Below, piece by piece: positions 35,680-44,127 of a stretch of 64,000 bases of DNA. The position numbers were made by a program, and so were the translations under genes. Location: NCBI RefSeq assembly GCF_000238595.1, contig NZ_AGTS01000075.1:1-64000 (forward strand). Direction: 5' to 3'. The DNA comes from Acidovorax sp. NO-1. Its GTDB lineage: Bacteria; Pseudomonadota; Gammaproteobacteria; Burkholderiales; Burkholderiaceae_C. The notes under the pieces are model-generated. The model had not been told where the DNA came from, made no database searches, and saw only the letters and a program-made list of their open reading frames with translations. The first letter of the stretch is position 1. Every line of letters starts with the position of its first letter.

Positions 35680-36600
35680 CTAGGCAGCCGGCGCCTCCAG
35701 GGTCCGCCCAGCGGTGGCGGTCAGGGCGTCGGTCAGGGCGTCCAGCACGGCCGATTCCAGATTCCAGCAGTGCCAGTAGAGCTGGATCGGAAGCGAGTGG
35801 CCCGGTGCGAGGTTGACCACACTGCCGTCCGAGAGCGCGTCGCGCGCCATCAGTTCCGGGATCACCCCCACCGCCCAGCCTGCAGCCACCGCACGCATCT
35901 GCGCCTCGGAGCCCGGCACGAACAGATGGTTGAGTGCCACACGTTTGAGCCCGAACGCGCGCGCCACAAACTCGGCGGCCATATCGTCCTTGCGGTTGAA
36001 CGACAGAAACGACACGTCGCGAAAATTGTGCGGCGTAAGCCCTTGCGGCAGGTGCTGCTGCGCATAGCTGGCAGAAGCCACCGCCACGTAGTGCATGGCC
36101 CCCAGCGGCACCATCTTGCAGCCGCGCAGGGCCTGCTTGAGCGTGGTGACGCAGCCCAGCACCTGCCCTGAGCGCAGCCATTCCTGCGTGAAATCCTGGT
36201 CGTCCACGATGATTTCGAGCGGCAGGCGCTGGCGCACCAGGTCGTGCAGCGCGCCCATGGCCCATGTGGCGATGCTGTCGGCGTTGATGGCGATGGCAAT
36301 GCGCTCATCTTCCCGTGTACCCCCTGGCGCGCTCGGCGCCAGCTCGTGCAGGTCGCGCTCCAGGTCGGCGCGCAGCAGGCGCAGTTGTTTGGTGTGCTTG
36401 AGCAACAACTGCCCGGCCGAGGTGGGCCGCAGCGGGCGACTGCGCACGATCAGCACCGAGCCCACCTGGGCCTCCAGCGCGCGCAGGCGTTGCGATACCG
36501 CCGACTGGGTGACGTTCAGGCGCTGTGCGGCGCGCTCGAACCCCCCCTCTTCCACAATGGCGGCAAGGCATTCAAGGGCAGCAGGATCGTAGGAGCTCAT
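35680..36600 (-). CDS. argP: LysR-family regulator, ArgP/LysG type
   Basis: 306 residues, ATG at 36600. HTH QRLNVTQSAVSQRLRALEAQVG and the opening YDPAALECLAAIVEEGGF are characteristic of the ArgP/LysG branch, regulators that sense lysine or arginine and usually control the exporter LysE or ArgO. Here the divergent neighbour is dadA, 119 bp away, so the target may be amino-acid catabolism. The effector domain keeps the ArgP-like run SFLSFNRKDDM. The symbol is by family resemblance. Confidence 0.8.
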   Translation of the reverse strand: MSSYDPAALECLAAIVEEGGFERAAQRLNVTQSAVSQRLRALEAQVGSVLIVRSRPLRPTSAGQLLLKHTKQLRLLRADLERDLHELAPSAPGGTREDERIAIAINADSIATWAMGALHDLVRQRLPLEIIVDDQDFTQEWLRSGQVLGCVTTLKQALRGCKMVPLGAMHYVAVASASYAQQHLPQGLTPHNFRDVSFLSFNRKDDMAAEFVARAFGLKRVALNHLFVPGSEAQMRAVAAGWAVGVIPELMARDALSDGSVVNLAPGHSLPIQLYWHCWNLESAVLDALTDALTATAGRTLEAPAA

Positions 36601-36719
36601 GGTCGTCTCGGAAGCTGAAAATTGTGCCTGGCCAGCGCCCTCCATAAGGCACGCTGATGTTTTTGGATCAAGTTTAATTTTGCTTTTTATTGAAAGCAAT
36701 GTCACGCACACTGCGCCCC

Positions 36720-38057
36720 ATGAAAACCATTGTCTTGGGCGCCGGCATCATCGGCATCAGCACAGCGTGGCACCTGCTGGAGCGCGGTCATGACGTGACC
36801 GTCGTCGATCGCCAGCCCGATGCCGCCCTCGAAACCAGCTTTGCCAATGCTGCGCAGATTTCGGTGAGCTATTGCGAACCCTGGGCCAACCGCGAGGCTC
36901 CGCTCAAGGCGCTCAAGTGGATGTTCGACAAAGAGGCGCCGCTGCTGTTTCGCCCGCAGATGGACTGGCAGCAATGGCGATGGGGCCTGCAGTTTCTGGC
37001 GCAGTGCAACGACGCCGCGTTCGAGCGCAATGTGCAGCAGATCGTGGCGCTGGGCGCCTACAGCCATGCGGCCCTGAAGGACCTGGTGCATGCTACCGGA
37101 ATCGAATACAACCGGCTCGAACGCGGTATTGCCCACTTCTACACCGACCAGAAATCCTTTGACGCGGCGGGCCACGCCGTGGAGCTCATGCGCAAGCACG
37201 GCGTGCAACGCCGGCTGGTCAGCCGCGAAGAGCTGCTCAGGATCGAGCCGGCCTTCAAGGCCTACGGCGACCACATCACCGGCGGCACGTACACCAGCAC
37301 CGACGAGAGCGGCGACGCGCGCGTCTTCACCCAGGAACTGGCGCGCCGCTGCGTGGCACGCGGTGCCCAGTTTCTCTACGACCATGATGTGCTGCGCCTC
37401 AACAAGATCGGCAACGCTATTGATTCAGTAGCTGTCATGCATCGCCAGTCAAGCGCCGGAGGCAAAAAAGACTTCATACTAAAAGCCGATGCCGTGGTGG
37501 TGGCCTGCGGCTCGTACAGCGCGCCGCTGCTGCGCAGCGTGGGCGTGGATCTGCCCATCTATCCGGGCAAGGGCTACAGCGCCACCTTCCCGCTGCTCAG
37601 GCCCGAAGGCGCGCCCATGGTCTCCACCATCGACGACGGCAAGAAGATCGCCATGAGCCGCCTGGGCAACTTCCTGCGCGTGGCGGGCACCATCGAACTC
37701 AATGGCTGGGACCTGACACTCGACAGCGCCCTGGCCCGCGCCCGCTGCCACATGCTCTCGCGCCGCATCGAGGCCATCCTGCCCGGCGTGTGCGACACCC
37801 GCACGCCCGAACAGGGTGGCGACCCCCAGTACTGGACCGGCCTGCGCCCCGCCACACCCACCAACATCCCCTTCATCGGGCAGACGCGCGTGGGCAAACT
37901 GTGGGTCAACGCCGGGCACGGCACCCTGGGCTGGACGCACGGCGCGGGATCGGGCAAGGCCCTGGCAGAGCTGATCAGCGGCCAGGTGCCTGCCATGAAC
38001 TTCGGTTTCTGCGGCATGGACCATGGCCACAGCACCTTGTCGGCCAAGGCGGCCTGA
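36720..38057 (+). CDS. dadA: D-amino acid dehydrogenase, small subunit DadA, with translated repeat insertion
   Basis: 445 residues, ATG at 36720. FAD enzyme oxidising D-amino acids (D-alanine to pyruvate) and passing electrons to quinone. The N-terminal FAD loop VLGAGIIGIST is intact, and the C-terminal FAD region GLRPATPTNIPFIG and TLGWTHGAGSGK is typical. Residues about 231-256 (NAIDSVAVMHRQSSAGG and after) derive from an in-frame copy of the local palindromic repeat, adding roughly 20 residues before the strand KADAVVVACG. The insertion lies in the substrate-domain connection, away from FAD motifs, so the enzyme may still work. Divergent from the ArgP-like regulator. Confidence 0.93.
   Translation: MKTIVLGAGIIGISTAWHLLERGHDVTVVDRQPDAALETSFANAAQISVSYCEPWANREAPLKALKWMFDKEAPLLFRPQMDWQQWRWGLQFLAQCNDAAFERNVQQIVALGAYSHAALKDLVHATGIEYNRLERGIAHFYTDQKSFDAAGHAVELMRKHGVQRRLVSREELLRIEPAFKAYGDHITGGTYTSTDESGDARVFTQELARRCVARGAQFLYDHDVLRLNKIGNAIDSVAVMHRQSSAGGKKDFILKADAVVVACGSYSAPLLRSVGVDLPIYPGKGYSATFPLLRPEGAPMVSTIDDGKKIAMSRLGNFLRVAGTIELNGWDLTLDSALARARCHMLSRRIEAILPGVCDTRTPEQGGDPQYWTGLRPATPTNIPFIGQTRVGKLWVNAGHGTLGWTHGAGSGKALAELISGQVPAMNFGFCGMDHGHSTLSAKAA
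37414..37485 (+). repeat. Palindromic repeat, copy R6, inside dadA
   Basis: CGCTATTGATTCAGTAGCTG, then TGCATCGCCAGTCAAGCGCC, then GGAGGC and an A-rich tail. It fits the forward consensus (TTGCTA, TAGCT, CAAGCGCC, GGC), with a decayed left arm, and is translated in frame without stops. Confidence 0.75.
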
Positions 38058-38078
38058 GTCGCCCACGATGGGGTCGCT

Positions 38079-38765
38079 TCAGGCCACTGCCGGCATGTTG
38101 CTGGGCCCGGTGGCCAGCAGGATCGCAAGCCCCTGCAAGCCGCCTGCCAGCATCACCACCAAAGTGGCTGCCAGCACGAGACCCACCACCAGGGCGGCCG
38201 CCAACGCCGGGGCGCCCTGGCTTCGGGGCAGGTTCCAGTAAAGGGCACAGCCCACATGGGTGCACAGGGCCAGCACCGCCAGAAAGTAATACGGCCCGAA
38301 GAACCACTGCCAGGGCGGCGTGTGCATGCCCGCCGCCGCAAACTGCAAGTTGGTGTCCACCCCTTGCTGGCGCGCCACCAGCACGGCCGCCACATGGATC
38401 ATCAGGAACAGCGACAGGTACGCCCCCGATAGCGCCTGTGCCCACGCCACAACCCCCTTGCGCTGGCGCCAGCCGCGCCACAGCAGCGCAAGCCCGCTAC
38501 CCGCCTGGAACAACACACCGGCCAGCAGCAGCCCCTCGACCACCGGCTGGCGGTAGATGCTGCGCAGCGCTTCCAGCACGGCCTGGTGTGCGGCGGCCCC
38601 TGCCAGGCCTGCAAGGTGCCCGAGCACATGCGCACCCAGGAACAGGGCCAGCGCCATGGCACTGGCGCGGTGCAGCGTGCGCAGGGCCGGGCGCTGGCGC
38701 CACACCCAGGTACCCGCCAGGCCGATGGCCGTGGCGCCCAGGGCGAGCTGGGTGGTTTCATTCAT
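38079..38765 (-). CDS. Five-helix membrane protein, succinate-dehydrogenase-cytochrome-b-like
   Basis: 228 residues, ATG at 38765. About five membrane helices. Histidines fall in or beside helices in a heme-ligand pattern: LHRASAMALALFLGAHVLGHL, LSLFLMIHVAAVL and LALCTHVGCALYW. This resembles the membrane anchors of succinate or fumarate dehydrogenases, but no flavoprotein or iron-sulfur subunit is nearby. It may be an orphan b-type cytochrome. It is divergent from a TetR gene. Uncertain. Confidence 0.6.
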   Translation of the reverse strand: MNETTQLALGATAIGLAGTWVWRQRPALRTLHRASAMALALFLGAHVLGHLAGLAGAAAHQAVLEALRSIYRQPVVEGLLLAGVLFQAGSGLALLWRGWRQRKGVVAWAQALSGAYLSLFLMIHVAAVLVARQQGVDTNLQFAAAGMHTPPWQWFFGPYYFLAVLALCTHVGCALYWNLPRSQGAPALAAALVVGLVLAATLVVMLAGGLQGLAILLATGPSNMPAVA

Positions 38766-38866
38766 GTCTGTCTTCTCCGGGTGATGGGTTGGGTTGGTTA
38801 GGCCGATGGCGGCAGAATAGGCCGCCCCGGCCCCGCCGCCTACTCGCATTGCGCTCAGGTTTGCCC

Positions 38867-39517
38867 ATGCCCCCGACCACCCCAACCCCCCGCCGCACGC
38901 CCCGGCAGGAACGCTCCCAGGTCACCGTGGATGCCATCTTTGAGGCCGTGGCCCGCATCGTGGCCACGCAGGGCGAAGCTGCCCTGACCACCAACCGCAT
39001 CGCCGAGCGGGCGGGTGTGTCCGTGGGCTCGCTCTACCAGTACTTCCCCAGCAAGGAGGCCATCCTGGTGGCCATGCTGGACCAGCACTGCGACCGTGTG
39101 ATGCTGGCGCTGGACGCACTGCTGGCCCAGGCCCGCGCCGAGTGCTGGCCCCCCGAGCAGCAGGTGCGCCACTATGTGCGCCACTACCTGCAGGCGTTTG
39201 GAGGCGGGCCGCAGGAGCTGCGGGCGCTCGCCCGCCTGTCGTGGAAGCAGGACTACCGCGCCACCATGCTGGTGTCGGTGCGGGGCACCAGCGAACGCAT
39301 CGCCCTGCACCTGCAGCGTATGGCCGATGAGCACCACCTGCAAGCGCCGTCGGCCGCCCGGCTGTTCGTGCTCACGCGCGCCTTCATGGGTGCCGTGCGG
39401 GCCGCATCGCTGGAGCAGTCGCCGCTGCTGGACAGCGCAGAGTTTGAGGATGCACTGGTCGCGCTGTGCCTGGCGTACCTGCGGCCCGCGCAGGCCAGCG
39501 CTACGATCGCGCTATGA
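38867..39517 (+). CDS. TetR-family transcriptional regulator
   Basis: 216 residues, ATG at 38867; the frame stays open far upstream but this is the first start giving TetR. HTH at about residues 40-70 (TTNRIAERAGVSVGSLYQYFPSKEAI). Its stop overlaps the next start as ATGA, so it is translationally coupled to the FMN-reductase-like gene, which is its likely target and sits in its own operon. Divergent from the five-helix protein, 101 bp away. Confidence 0.9.
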   Translation: MPPTTPTPRRTPRQERSQVTVDAIFEAVARIVATQGEAALTTNRIAERAGVSVGSLYQYFPSKEAILVAMLDQHCDRVMLALDALLAQARAECWPPEQQVRHYVRHYLQAFGGGPQELRALARLSWKQDYRATMLVSVRGTSERIALHLQRMADEHHLQAPSAARLFVLTRAFMGAVRAASLEQSPLLDSAEFEDALVALCLAYLRPAQASATIAL

Positions 39518-40089
39518 CAACGCCGCCCACACCGCACTACCTGCTCCTCACCACCTCCACCCGCGCGCCCGGCCACATCGGCAACACCGAATGGCTGGCC
39601 CGCCAGGCGGCCGCTGCGCTGCCTGCAGGCACCCGGCAAACCTGGCACCACCTGGCACGCATGGACCTGCCGCCTTTTGTGGACCAGCGCCACACCACGG
39701 GCACCTACGCGCCCCCTGAGGGCGACATGAAAACGCTGCTCGATGCCACCCTTGCAGCCACCCACATCGTCTTTGTGGCACCCGTGTACTGGTACAGCAT
39801 CCCGTCGCCGCTCAAGACGTATCTGGACCACTGGAGCGCCTGGATGCGGGTGCCGGGCCTGGATTTCAAGGACGCGATGGGCCACAAGACGCTGTCGCTC
39901 ATCACCACCAGCGGCGACCGCACCAAGGCCCAGCCCATGATCGACTCGGTGGCGCTGTGTGCGCAGTTTCTGTCGATGGCCTGGGGCGGCGCCCTCTGGG
40001 GCAAAGGCGGGCCGCCGGGCGCGGTAGAGGCCGACGCACAGGCACTCACACAGGCCCGCGGTTTCCTGCGGGCGCACGCCGCGCCGTGA
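39514..40089 (+). CDS. NADPH-dependent FMN reductase / flavodoxin-fold oxidoreductase
   Basis: 191 residues, ATG at 39514, overlapping the TetR stop by 4 bp. Flavodoxin-like fold: LLLTTSTRAPGHIGNTEWLA for the FMN phosphate loop, then FVAPVYWYSIPSPLKTYLDH, the ring-contact loop typical of this family. Likely a quinone, azo or nitro reductase controlled by the coupled TetR. The substrate cannot be told. Confidence 0.82.
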   Translation: MTTPPTPHYLLLTTSTRAPGHIGNTEWLARQAAAALPAGTRQTWHHLARMDLPPFVDQRHTTGTYAPPEGDMKTLLDATLAATHIVFVAPVYWYSIPSPLKTYLDHWSAWMRVPGLDFKDAMGHKTLSLITTSGDRTKAQPMIDSVALCAQFLSMAWGGALWGKGGPPGAVEADAQALTQARGFLRAHAAP

Positions 40090-40124
40090 TGGGCAAGGCG
40101 CACCGGCGCCCCGCCGATCTCCCT

Positions 40125-40883
40125 TCAGGCGTTGAGTGACCAGCGCTGGGCGAGGATGCCCAGCCATTCATGCAGCGCCAGGCTGCTGTCGGCCAGCGCG
40201 GAGGCGCGGGGCAACACCCGGTAGAGCCTGCGCCCCTGCCCGCTTTTGAAGCCCATGGGCGCAGGCAGCACCTGAAGGCCCGCACGCTCGAAGGCCCGGA
40301 CCGCGCGCACCATGTGCCACCCGTGGGTGACCACCGCAACGCGCTGCACACCGGCAGCCTGGAGCAGGCGCGCGGATTTTTCCGCGTTGCCACGGGTGTC
40401 CAGGGATTCCACCTCCGTCCAGCGCACCCGCCCCCTGAACTCACGCTCCACCACCTCTTTCATCACCAGCGCCTCGGCCCGTGTGCCGCCACTGGAGCCG
40501 CCCGTGGCCAGCATGGGCAACCCCGTCTGCTGCTGCAGGTGCACCGCATAACGCACCCGTTCGCGCGAGCCCCTGCTGAGCATCTCCACCCCGTATTCCG
40601 GTGCCACGGTATCGGGGCCCCCGCCAAGCACCACGATGGCCTGGACCTGCGCCTGGGCCAGCTGCCGGGGCGTTACGGCGGGGTGACGCTCCAGGCTGCG
40701 CACCAGCGCACCCGAGACCGGCGGCCAGGACAGCGCCAGCACCGACAGCAACGACAGCACCACCACCGTGAGCCCGGTGCGCCGGTGGTAGCGCGCAAGC
40801 CACAGGCCCAGCAGCGCCAGCAGGATGCTCGACACCGGGGGCAGCAGCAGTGCAGACAGGACTTTTTTCAGGGCAAACAGCAT
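40125..40883 (-). CDS. DUF218 (YdcF/ElyC-like) membrane-anchored protein
   Basis: 252 residues, ATG at 40883. Two N-terminal membrane helices (about 10-30 and 37-55), then a DUF218 domain: AIVVLGGGPDTVAPEYG, TGGSSGGTRAEA, SLDTRGNAEKSARLL and VVTHGWHMVRAVRAFERAG. ElyC and SanA relatives act in envelope or lipid-carrier metabolism. The domain would face the periplasm. Confidence 0.85.
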   Translation of the reverse strand: MLFALKKVLSALLLPPVSSILLALLGLWLARYHRRTGLTVVVLSLLSVLALSWPPVSGALVRSLERHPAVTPRQLAQAQVQAIVVLGGGPDTVAPEYGVEMLSRGSRERVRYAVHLQQQTGLPMLATGGSSGGTRAEALVMKEVVEREFRGRVRWTEVESLDTRGNAEKSARLLQAAGVQRVAVVTHGWHMVRAVRAFERAGLQVLPAPMGFKSGQGRRLYRVLPRASALADSSLALHEWLGILAQRWSLNA

Positions 40884-40958
40884 GGGGTCAAACGGTGGAA
40901 ATCAAAATTGCGCACGCCTGCCGGGGTGCCCGGGCACGCGGCACACGCCCGAGTCGGC

Positions 40959-41747
40959 TCAATGCAGGGTGCGGCGCTGGGCCAGAAAGTCCAGCAGCAC
41001 GCCGTCGAAACCCTCCGGGTCTTCGAGCTGCGGCCAGTGGCCCACATGCGGCATGAGCACCATCGCCGCATCGGGCAGCACCTGTGCCAGCGCCTCCAGG
41101 GCCACGGGCGGCGTGCAGCGATCCTGCCCGCCCGCCACCAGCAGGGTGGGCATGGCCAGGCGCGCCAGTGCGGCCGCGCCCCGGTCGAACGTGGGCAGGG
41201 CCTGCAGGGCACGGCGGTAGGCGCCGGGATACACCTGCGCCAGCGCGTGGCCGGCCAGCCGCACTCCCTCGGGCAGTGCGCCGGTGCCGATGAACTGCGG
41301 CACCAGCGTCTGCGCCAGCTGTTCCATGCTGCCCCCCGCGTCCACCGCTTTGAGCGCGTGCAACCGGGGCGCCACCCAGTCCTGCAGGGCTGCGTCGTCC
41401 AGTGCCGGGCCACCGGCAACCAGCACCAGGCGGTGCACCAGCGCGGGGTGGCGCACCGCCAGCTCCAGCGCCACCATGGCGCCCATGCCGTGCCCCACCA
41501 GCGTGACCGGCCCGCTCTGCAGGGCGTCCACCAGGGCCACGGCGCTCTGGGCCAGGGCCTTGAAGGTGTAGGGCTCCACGGGCGCGCTGTGGCCATAGCC
41601 CGGCATGTTCCAGGCCACGGCACGGTAGCCCGCGGTGGCCAGGGTCTCCACCTGCGGCGCGAAGCTGAGGTGGCCCCCATCGGCGTCGTGCAGCATGAGC
41701 ACGGTGGGGCCCGAGCCCAGGGAGGAGAAGGTTGGTAGTGCAGACAT
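40959..41747 (-). CDS. Alpha/beta-hydrolase-fold protein lacking the nucleophilic serine
   Basis: 262 residues, ATG at 41747. The fold is clear: oxyanion strand VLMLHDADGGHLSF, cap, the acid loop GGQDRCTP and the final histidine in PHVGHWPQLEDPEGF. The nucleophile elbow, normally GHSMGG, reads GHGMGA: the catalytic Ser is Gly, confirmed in the DNA as GGGCACGGCATG. It is therefore either catalytically dead or uses another mechanism. A flavin reductase gene diverges from it 97 bp away, so the pair may belong to an aromatic or oxidative pathway. Confidence 0.85.
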   Translation of the reverse strand: MSALPTFSSLGSGPTVLMLHDADGGHLSFAPQVETLATAGYRAVAWNMPGYGHSAPVEPYTFKALAQSAVALVDALQSGPVTLVGHGMGAMVALELAVRHPALVHRLVLVAGGPALDDAALQDWVAPRLHALKAVDAGGSMEQLAQTLVPQFIGTGALPEGVRLAGHALAQVYPGAYRRALQALPTFDRGAAALARLAMPTLLVAGGQDRCTPPVALEALAQVLPDAAMVLMPHVGHWPQLEDPEGFDGVLLDFLAQRRTLH

Positions 41748-41844
41748 GGGGGGATGGGGGGTGGTAACCCCCGCTACAGCGCGGCGGTGGGTGGCGCCTG
41801 ATAATAGTTGCATCCCCCTGCTGCCCCCGCTGGCGCCGTTTTTT

Positions 41845-42366
41845 GTGAACCCTTTGCCCCCCCGTCCTGTTCTTGCCCTGCCGCCCAGTTTCTCTGCACG
41901 CGAGTTTCGCGATGCGCTGGGAATGTTTGCCACCGGCGTGACGATCGTCACCGCCCGCACCGCAACGGGCGAGCTGGTGGGGCTCACGGCCAGCTCGTTC
42001 AACTCGGTGTCGCTGGCACCGCCGCTGGTGTTGTGGAGCCTCTCGCACGGTGCCAGCACCCTGCCCACCTTTGCCGATGGCTCGCACTACGCCATCCATG
42101 TGCTGGCCGCAGACCAGAAGGCGTTGGCCGAGCGTTTTGCCACCCGTGGCATTGACCGCTGGGCGGGCCTCGCGCACCGGCCCGGCATCAGCGGCGCCCC
42201 TTTGCTGGCCGGCGCGGCCGCCACGTTCGAGTGCTTCAACCGCAGCCAGTACAAGGAAGGCGACCACACCATCTTTGTGGGCGAGGTCGAACGCTGCGAG
42301 CACCGCGAAGGCGCATCGCCCCTGCTGTACCACGGGGGCAAGTTCTACACCGAGCACCCGCTGTGA
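41845..42366 (+). CDS. Flavin reductase-like FMN-binding protein
   Basis: About 173 residues. FMN-binding split-barrel: FRDALGMFATGVTIVTAR, then GLTASSFNSVSLAPPLVL, both strong signatures of the flavin reductase (HpaC-like) family, and a C-terminal LLYHGGKFYT. It should supply reduced flavin to a monooxygenase. The start is uncertain: GTG at 41845 gives the family length but has no clear ribosome site; ATG at 41746 overlaps the divergent hydrolase start. Its stop overlaps the MOSC gene start (GTGA). Confidence 0.85.
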   Translation: MNPLPPRPVLALPPSFSAREFRDALGMFATGVTIVTARTATGELVGLTASSFNSVSLAPPLVLWSLSHGASTLPTFADGSHYAIHVLAADQKALAERFATRGIDRWAGLAHRPGISGAPLLAGAAATFECFNRSQYKEGDHTIFVGEVERCEHREGASPLLYHGGKFYTEHPL

Positions 42367-42953
42367 GCACCGCCACGGTGGTCGTGCGCCACGTGAACAT
42401 CGGCACGGCCCGGCGCCTCAAGGTGGGCGAACGATCGGTGCTCACCGGCATCGGCAAGGCGCCCGTCGCCGGCCCCGTGGCGGTGGGGCCGCTGGGCCTG
42501 GCGGGTGACGAGCAGGCCGACCTGATCGTGCATGGCGGCCTGGGCAAGGCCGTGTACGCCTACCCGGCCGTGCACTATGCGTTCTGGCAGGCCCAGCGCC
42601 GGGACCGGGGCGTGAGCCTGTTCGACGAGGCGCTGCCACCGGGTTTCATGGGGGAGAACCTCACCATCGACGGGCCCCTGGAACACGACGTGTTTGTGGG
42701 CGACGAATGGCATTTCCCCCACTGCGTGCTGCGCGTGACCGCGCCGCGCGAGCCCTGCTACAAGTTCAACGCCGTCATGGGGTTCGCCCAGGCGGGCCGG
42801 GCGATGGCCCTGGCCGGCTGCTGCGGCTACTACCTGGCCGTGGAACAGCCAGGCACCCTCGCGGCCGGAGAGACCGCCATCGTGGTGCCCGGGCAGCGCG
42901 GGCTGAGCATTGCGCAGGCGCTGGCCGGCAAGTGGGCAAAACACGCCCGCTGA
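42363..42953 (+). CDS. MOSC-domain protein (YiiM-like)
   Basis: 196 residues, GTG at 42363 overlapping the flavin reductase stop by 4 bp. The MOSC core shows LAGDEQADLIVHGGLGKAV, FMGENLTIDG, and the catalytic cysteine in APREPCYKF. YiiM-type proteins pair with flavoprotein reductases in reducing N-hydroxylated bases; the coupled flavin reductase fits that idea. The palindromic repeat R7 follows at once. Confidence 0.88.
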   Translation: MSTATVVVRHVNIGTARRLKVGERSVLTGIGKAPVAGPVAVGPLGLAGDEQADLIVHGGLGKAVYAYPAVHYAFWQAQRRDRGVSLFDEALPPGFMGENLTIDGPLEHDVFVGDEWHFPHCVLRVTAPREPCYKFNAVMGFAQAGRAMALAGCCGYYLAVEQPGTLAAGETAIVVPGQRGLSIAQALAGKWAKHAR

Positions 42954-42956
42954 TTC

Positions 42957-43026
42957 AATTGCTACCAAAACTGTAGCTACTAGCGCTTGCTGGATAAGCG
43001 CCAGCAGCCAAAATGACCCAAAATTT
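42957..43026 (+). repeat. Palindromic repeat, copy R7
   Basis: Forward orientation: AATTGCTACC...TGTAGCTAC, core TAGCGCTTG...TAAGCGCCA, then CAGCC and AAAATGACCCAAAATTTG. Lies between the convergent MOSC and minE genes. Confidence 0.85.
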
Positions 43027-43034
43027 GGAGCGAC

Positions 43035-43301
43035 CTAGCGCGCGGCCTCAGGCAGCTCGATCTTGACTTCCAGCACTTCCAGGTTGTCCTGGCGCTCCAG
43101 GTGCACCTTGAGGTCTTCGGGGTTGATCTTGACGTACTTGGAGATCACGGCCACCAGCTCGCGCTGCAACGCGGGCAGGTAGTCGGGCTCGGCAGCATTG
43201 CGGCCGCTGCGTTCGTGCGCCAGGATGATCTGCAGGCGCTCCTTGGCGACGCTGGCGGTCTTTTTCTTTTCGCCAAGCAGGAAGGACAGGAAAGAAGCCA
43301 T
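43035..43301 (-). CDS. minE: Cell division topological specificity factor MinE
   Basis: 88 residues, ATG at 43301. The N-terminal membrane-targeting helix ([31 protein letters not shown]) and MinD-contact region are typical; the C-terminal dimer domain ends in [10 protein letters not shown]. It drives MinCD oscillation so that division occurs at midcell. Third gene of minCDE, 3 bp after minD. Confidence 0.97.
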   Translation of the reverse strand: MASFLSFLLGEKKKTASVAKERLQIILAHERSGRNAAEPDYLPALQRELVAVISKYVKINPEDLKVHLERQDNLEVLEVKIELPEAAR

Positions 43302-43304
43302 GGC

Positions 43305-44123
43305 TTATTTGCTCCCGAACAGGCGTTTGAAGAAGCCGGGCTTCTCGGCCTCGATAAAGCGCAGGGGTTTGTCGGTGGCGCCCAGGAAGCGGTCGATCAC
43401 GTCCTTGTAGGCTTCGGACACATCGCTGCCCTGGGCGTGGATCGCGGGCGTGCCCTGGTTGGACGACTGCAGCACCACCTCCGACTCCGGGATCACACCA
43501 ATCAGCTTGATGCGCAGGATGTCCTGGATGTCCTCCAGGCTCAGCATCTGGCCGTCTTCCACCCGGCTGGGGTTGTAGCGGGTGATGAGGAGGTGTTCCT
43601 TGATGGGTTCGCCGCCTTCGATGGCCCGCTTGGTCTTGCTGCCCAGCATGCCCAGGATGCGGTCGGAGTCGCGCACGCTGGACACCTCGGGGTTGGTCAC
43701 CAGCAGCGCCTCGTCGGCAAAGTGCATGGCCATGAGCGCACCGCTTTCGATGCCGGCGGGCGAGTCGCAGATGATGTATTCAAAGCCCATGCCGGCGAGG
43801 TCGTTCAGGATCTTCTCGACGCCGTCCTGCGTGAGTGCATCCTTGTCGCGCGTCTGGCTGGCGGCCAGCACGAACAGGTTGTCGCACTGCTTGTCCTTGA
43901 TGAGGGCCTGGTTCAGGTTGGCCTCGCCCTGGATCACGTTGATGAGGTCATACACCACGCGGCGCTCGCAGCCCATGATGAGGTCCAGGTTGCGCAGGCC
44001 GACGTCAAAGTCGATCACGGCGGTCTTGTGGCCGCGCAGGGCGAGGCCGGAGGCAAAGCTGGCGCTGGTGGTGGTCTTGCCCACACCACCCTTGCCGGAA
44101 GTCACAACAACGATTTTGGCCAT
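43305..44123 (-). CDS. minD: Septum site-determining ATPase MinD
   Basis: About 272 residues, ATG at 44123. Deviant Walker A GKGGVGKTT at residues 10-18, switch CDSPAGIE, and the C-terminal amphipathic membrane helix GFFKRLFGSK. Peripheral inner-membrane ATPase recruiting MinC and released by MinE. 4 bp after minC. Confidence 0.98.
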   Translation of the reverse strand: MAKIVVVTSGKGGVGKTTTSASFASGLALRGHKTAVIDFDVGLRNLDLIMGCERRVVYDLINVIQGEANLNQALIKDKQCDNLFVLAASQTRDKDALTQDGVEKILNDLAGMGFEYIICDSPAGIESGALMAMHFADEALLVTNPEVSSVRDSDRILGMLGSKTKRAIEGGEPIKEHLLITRYNPSRVEDGQMLSLEDIQDILRIKLIGVIPESEVVLQSSNQGTPAIHAQGSDVSEAYKDVIDRFLGATDKPLRFIEAEKPGFFKRLFGSK

Positions 44124-44127
44124 GGGT

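Noticed and set aside
37790-38866. Upstream extension of the TetR frame at 38867, giving 575 residues
   Set aside because: The extension overlaps the end of dadA and is Pro/Arg low-complexity shadow; the TetR domain starts after 38867.
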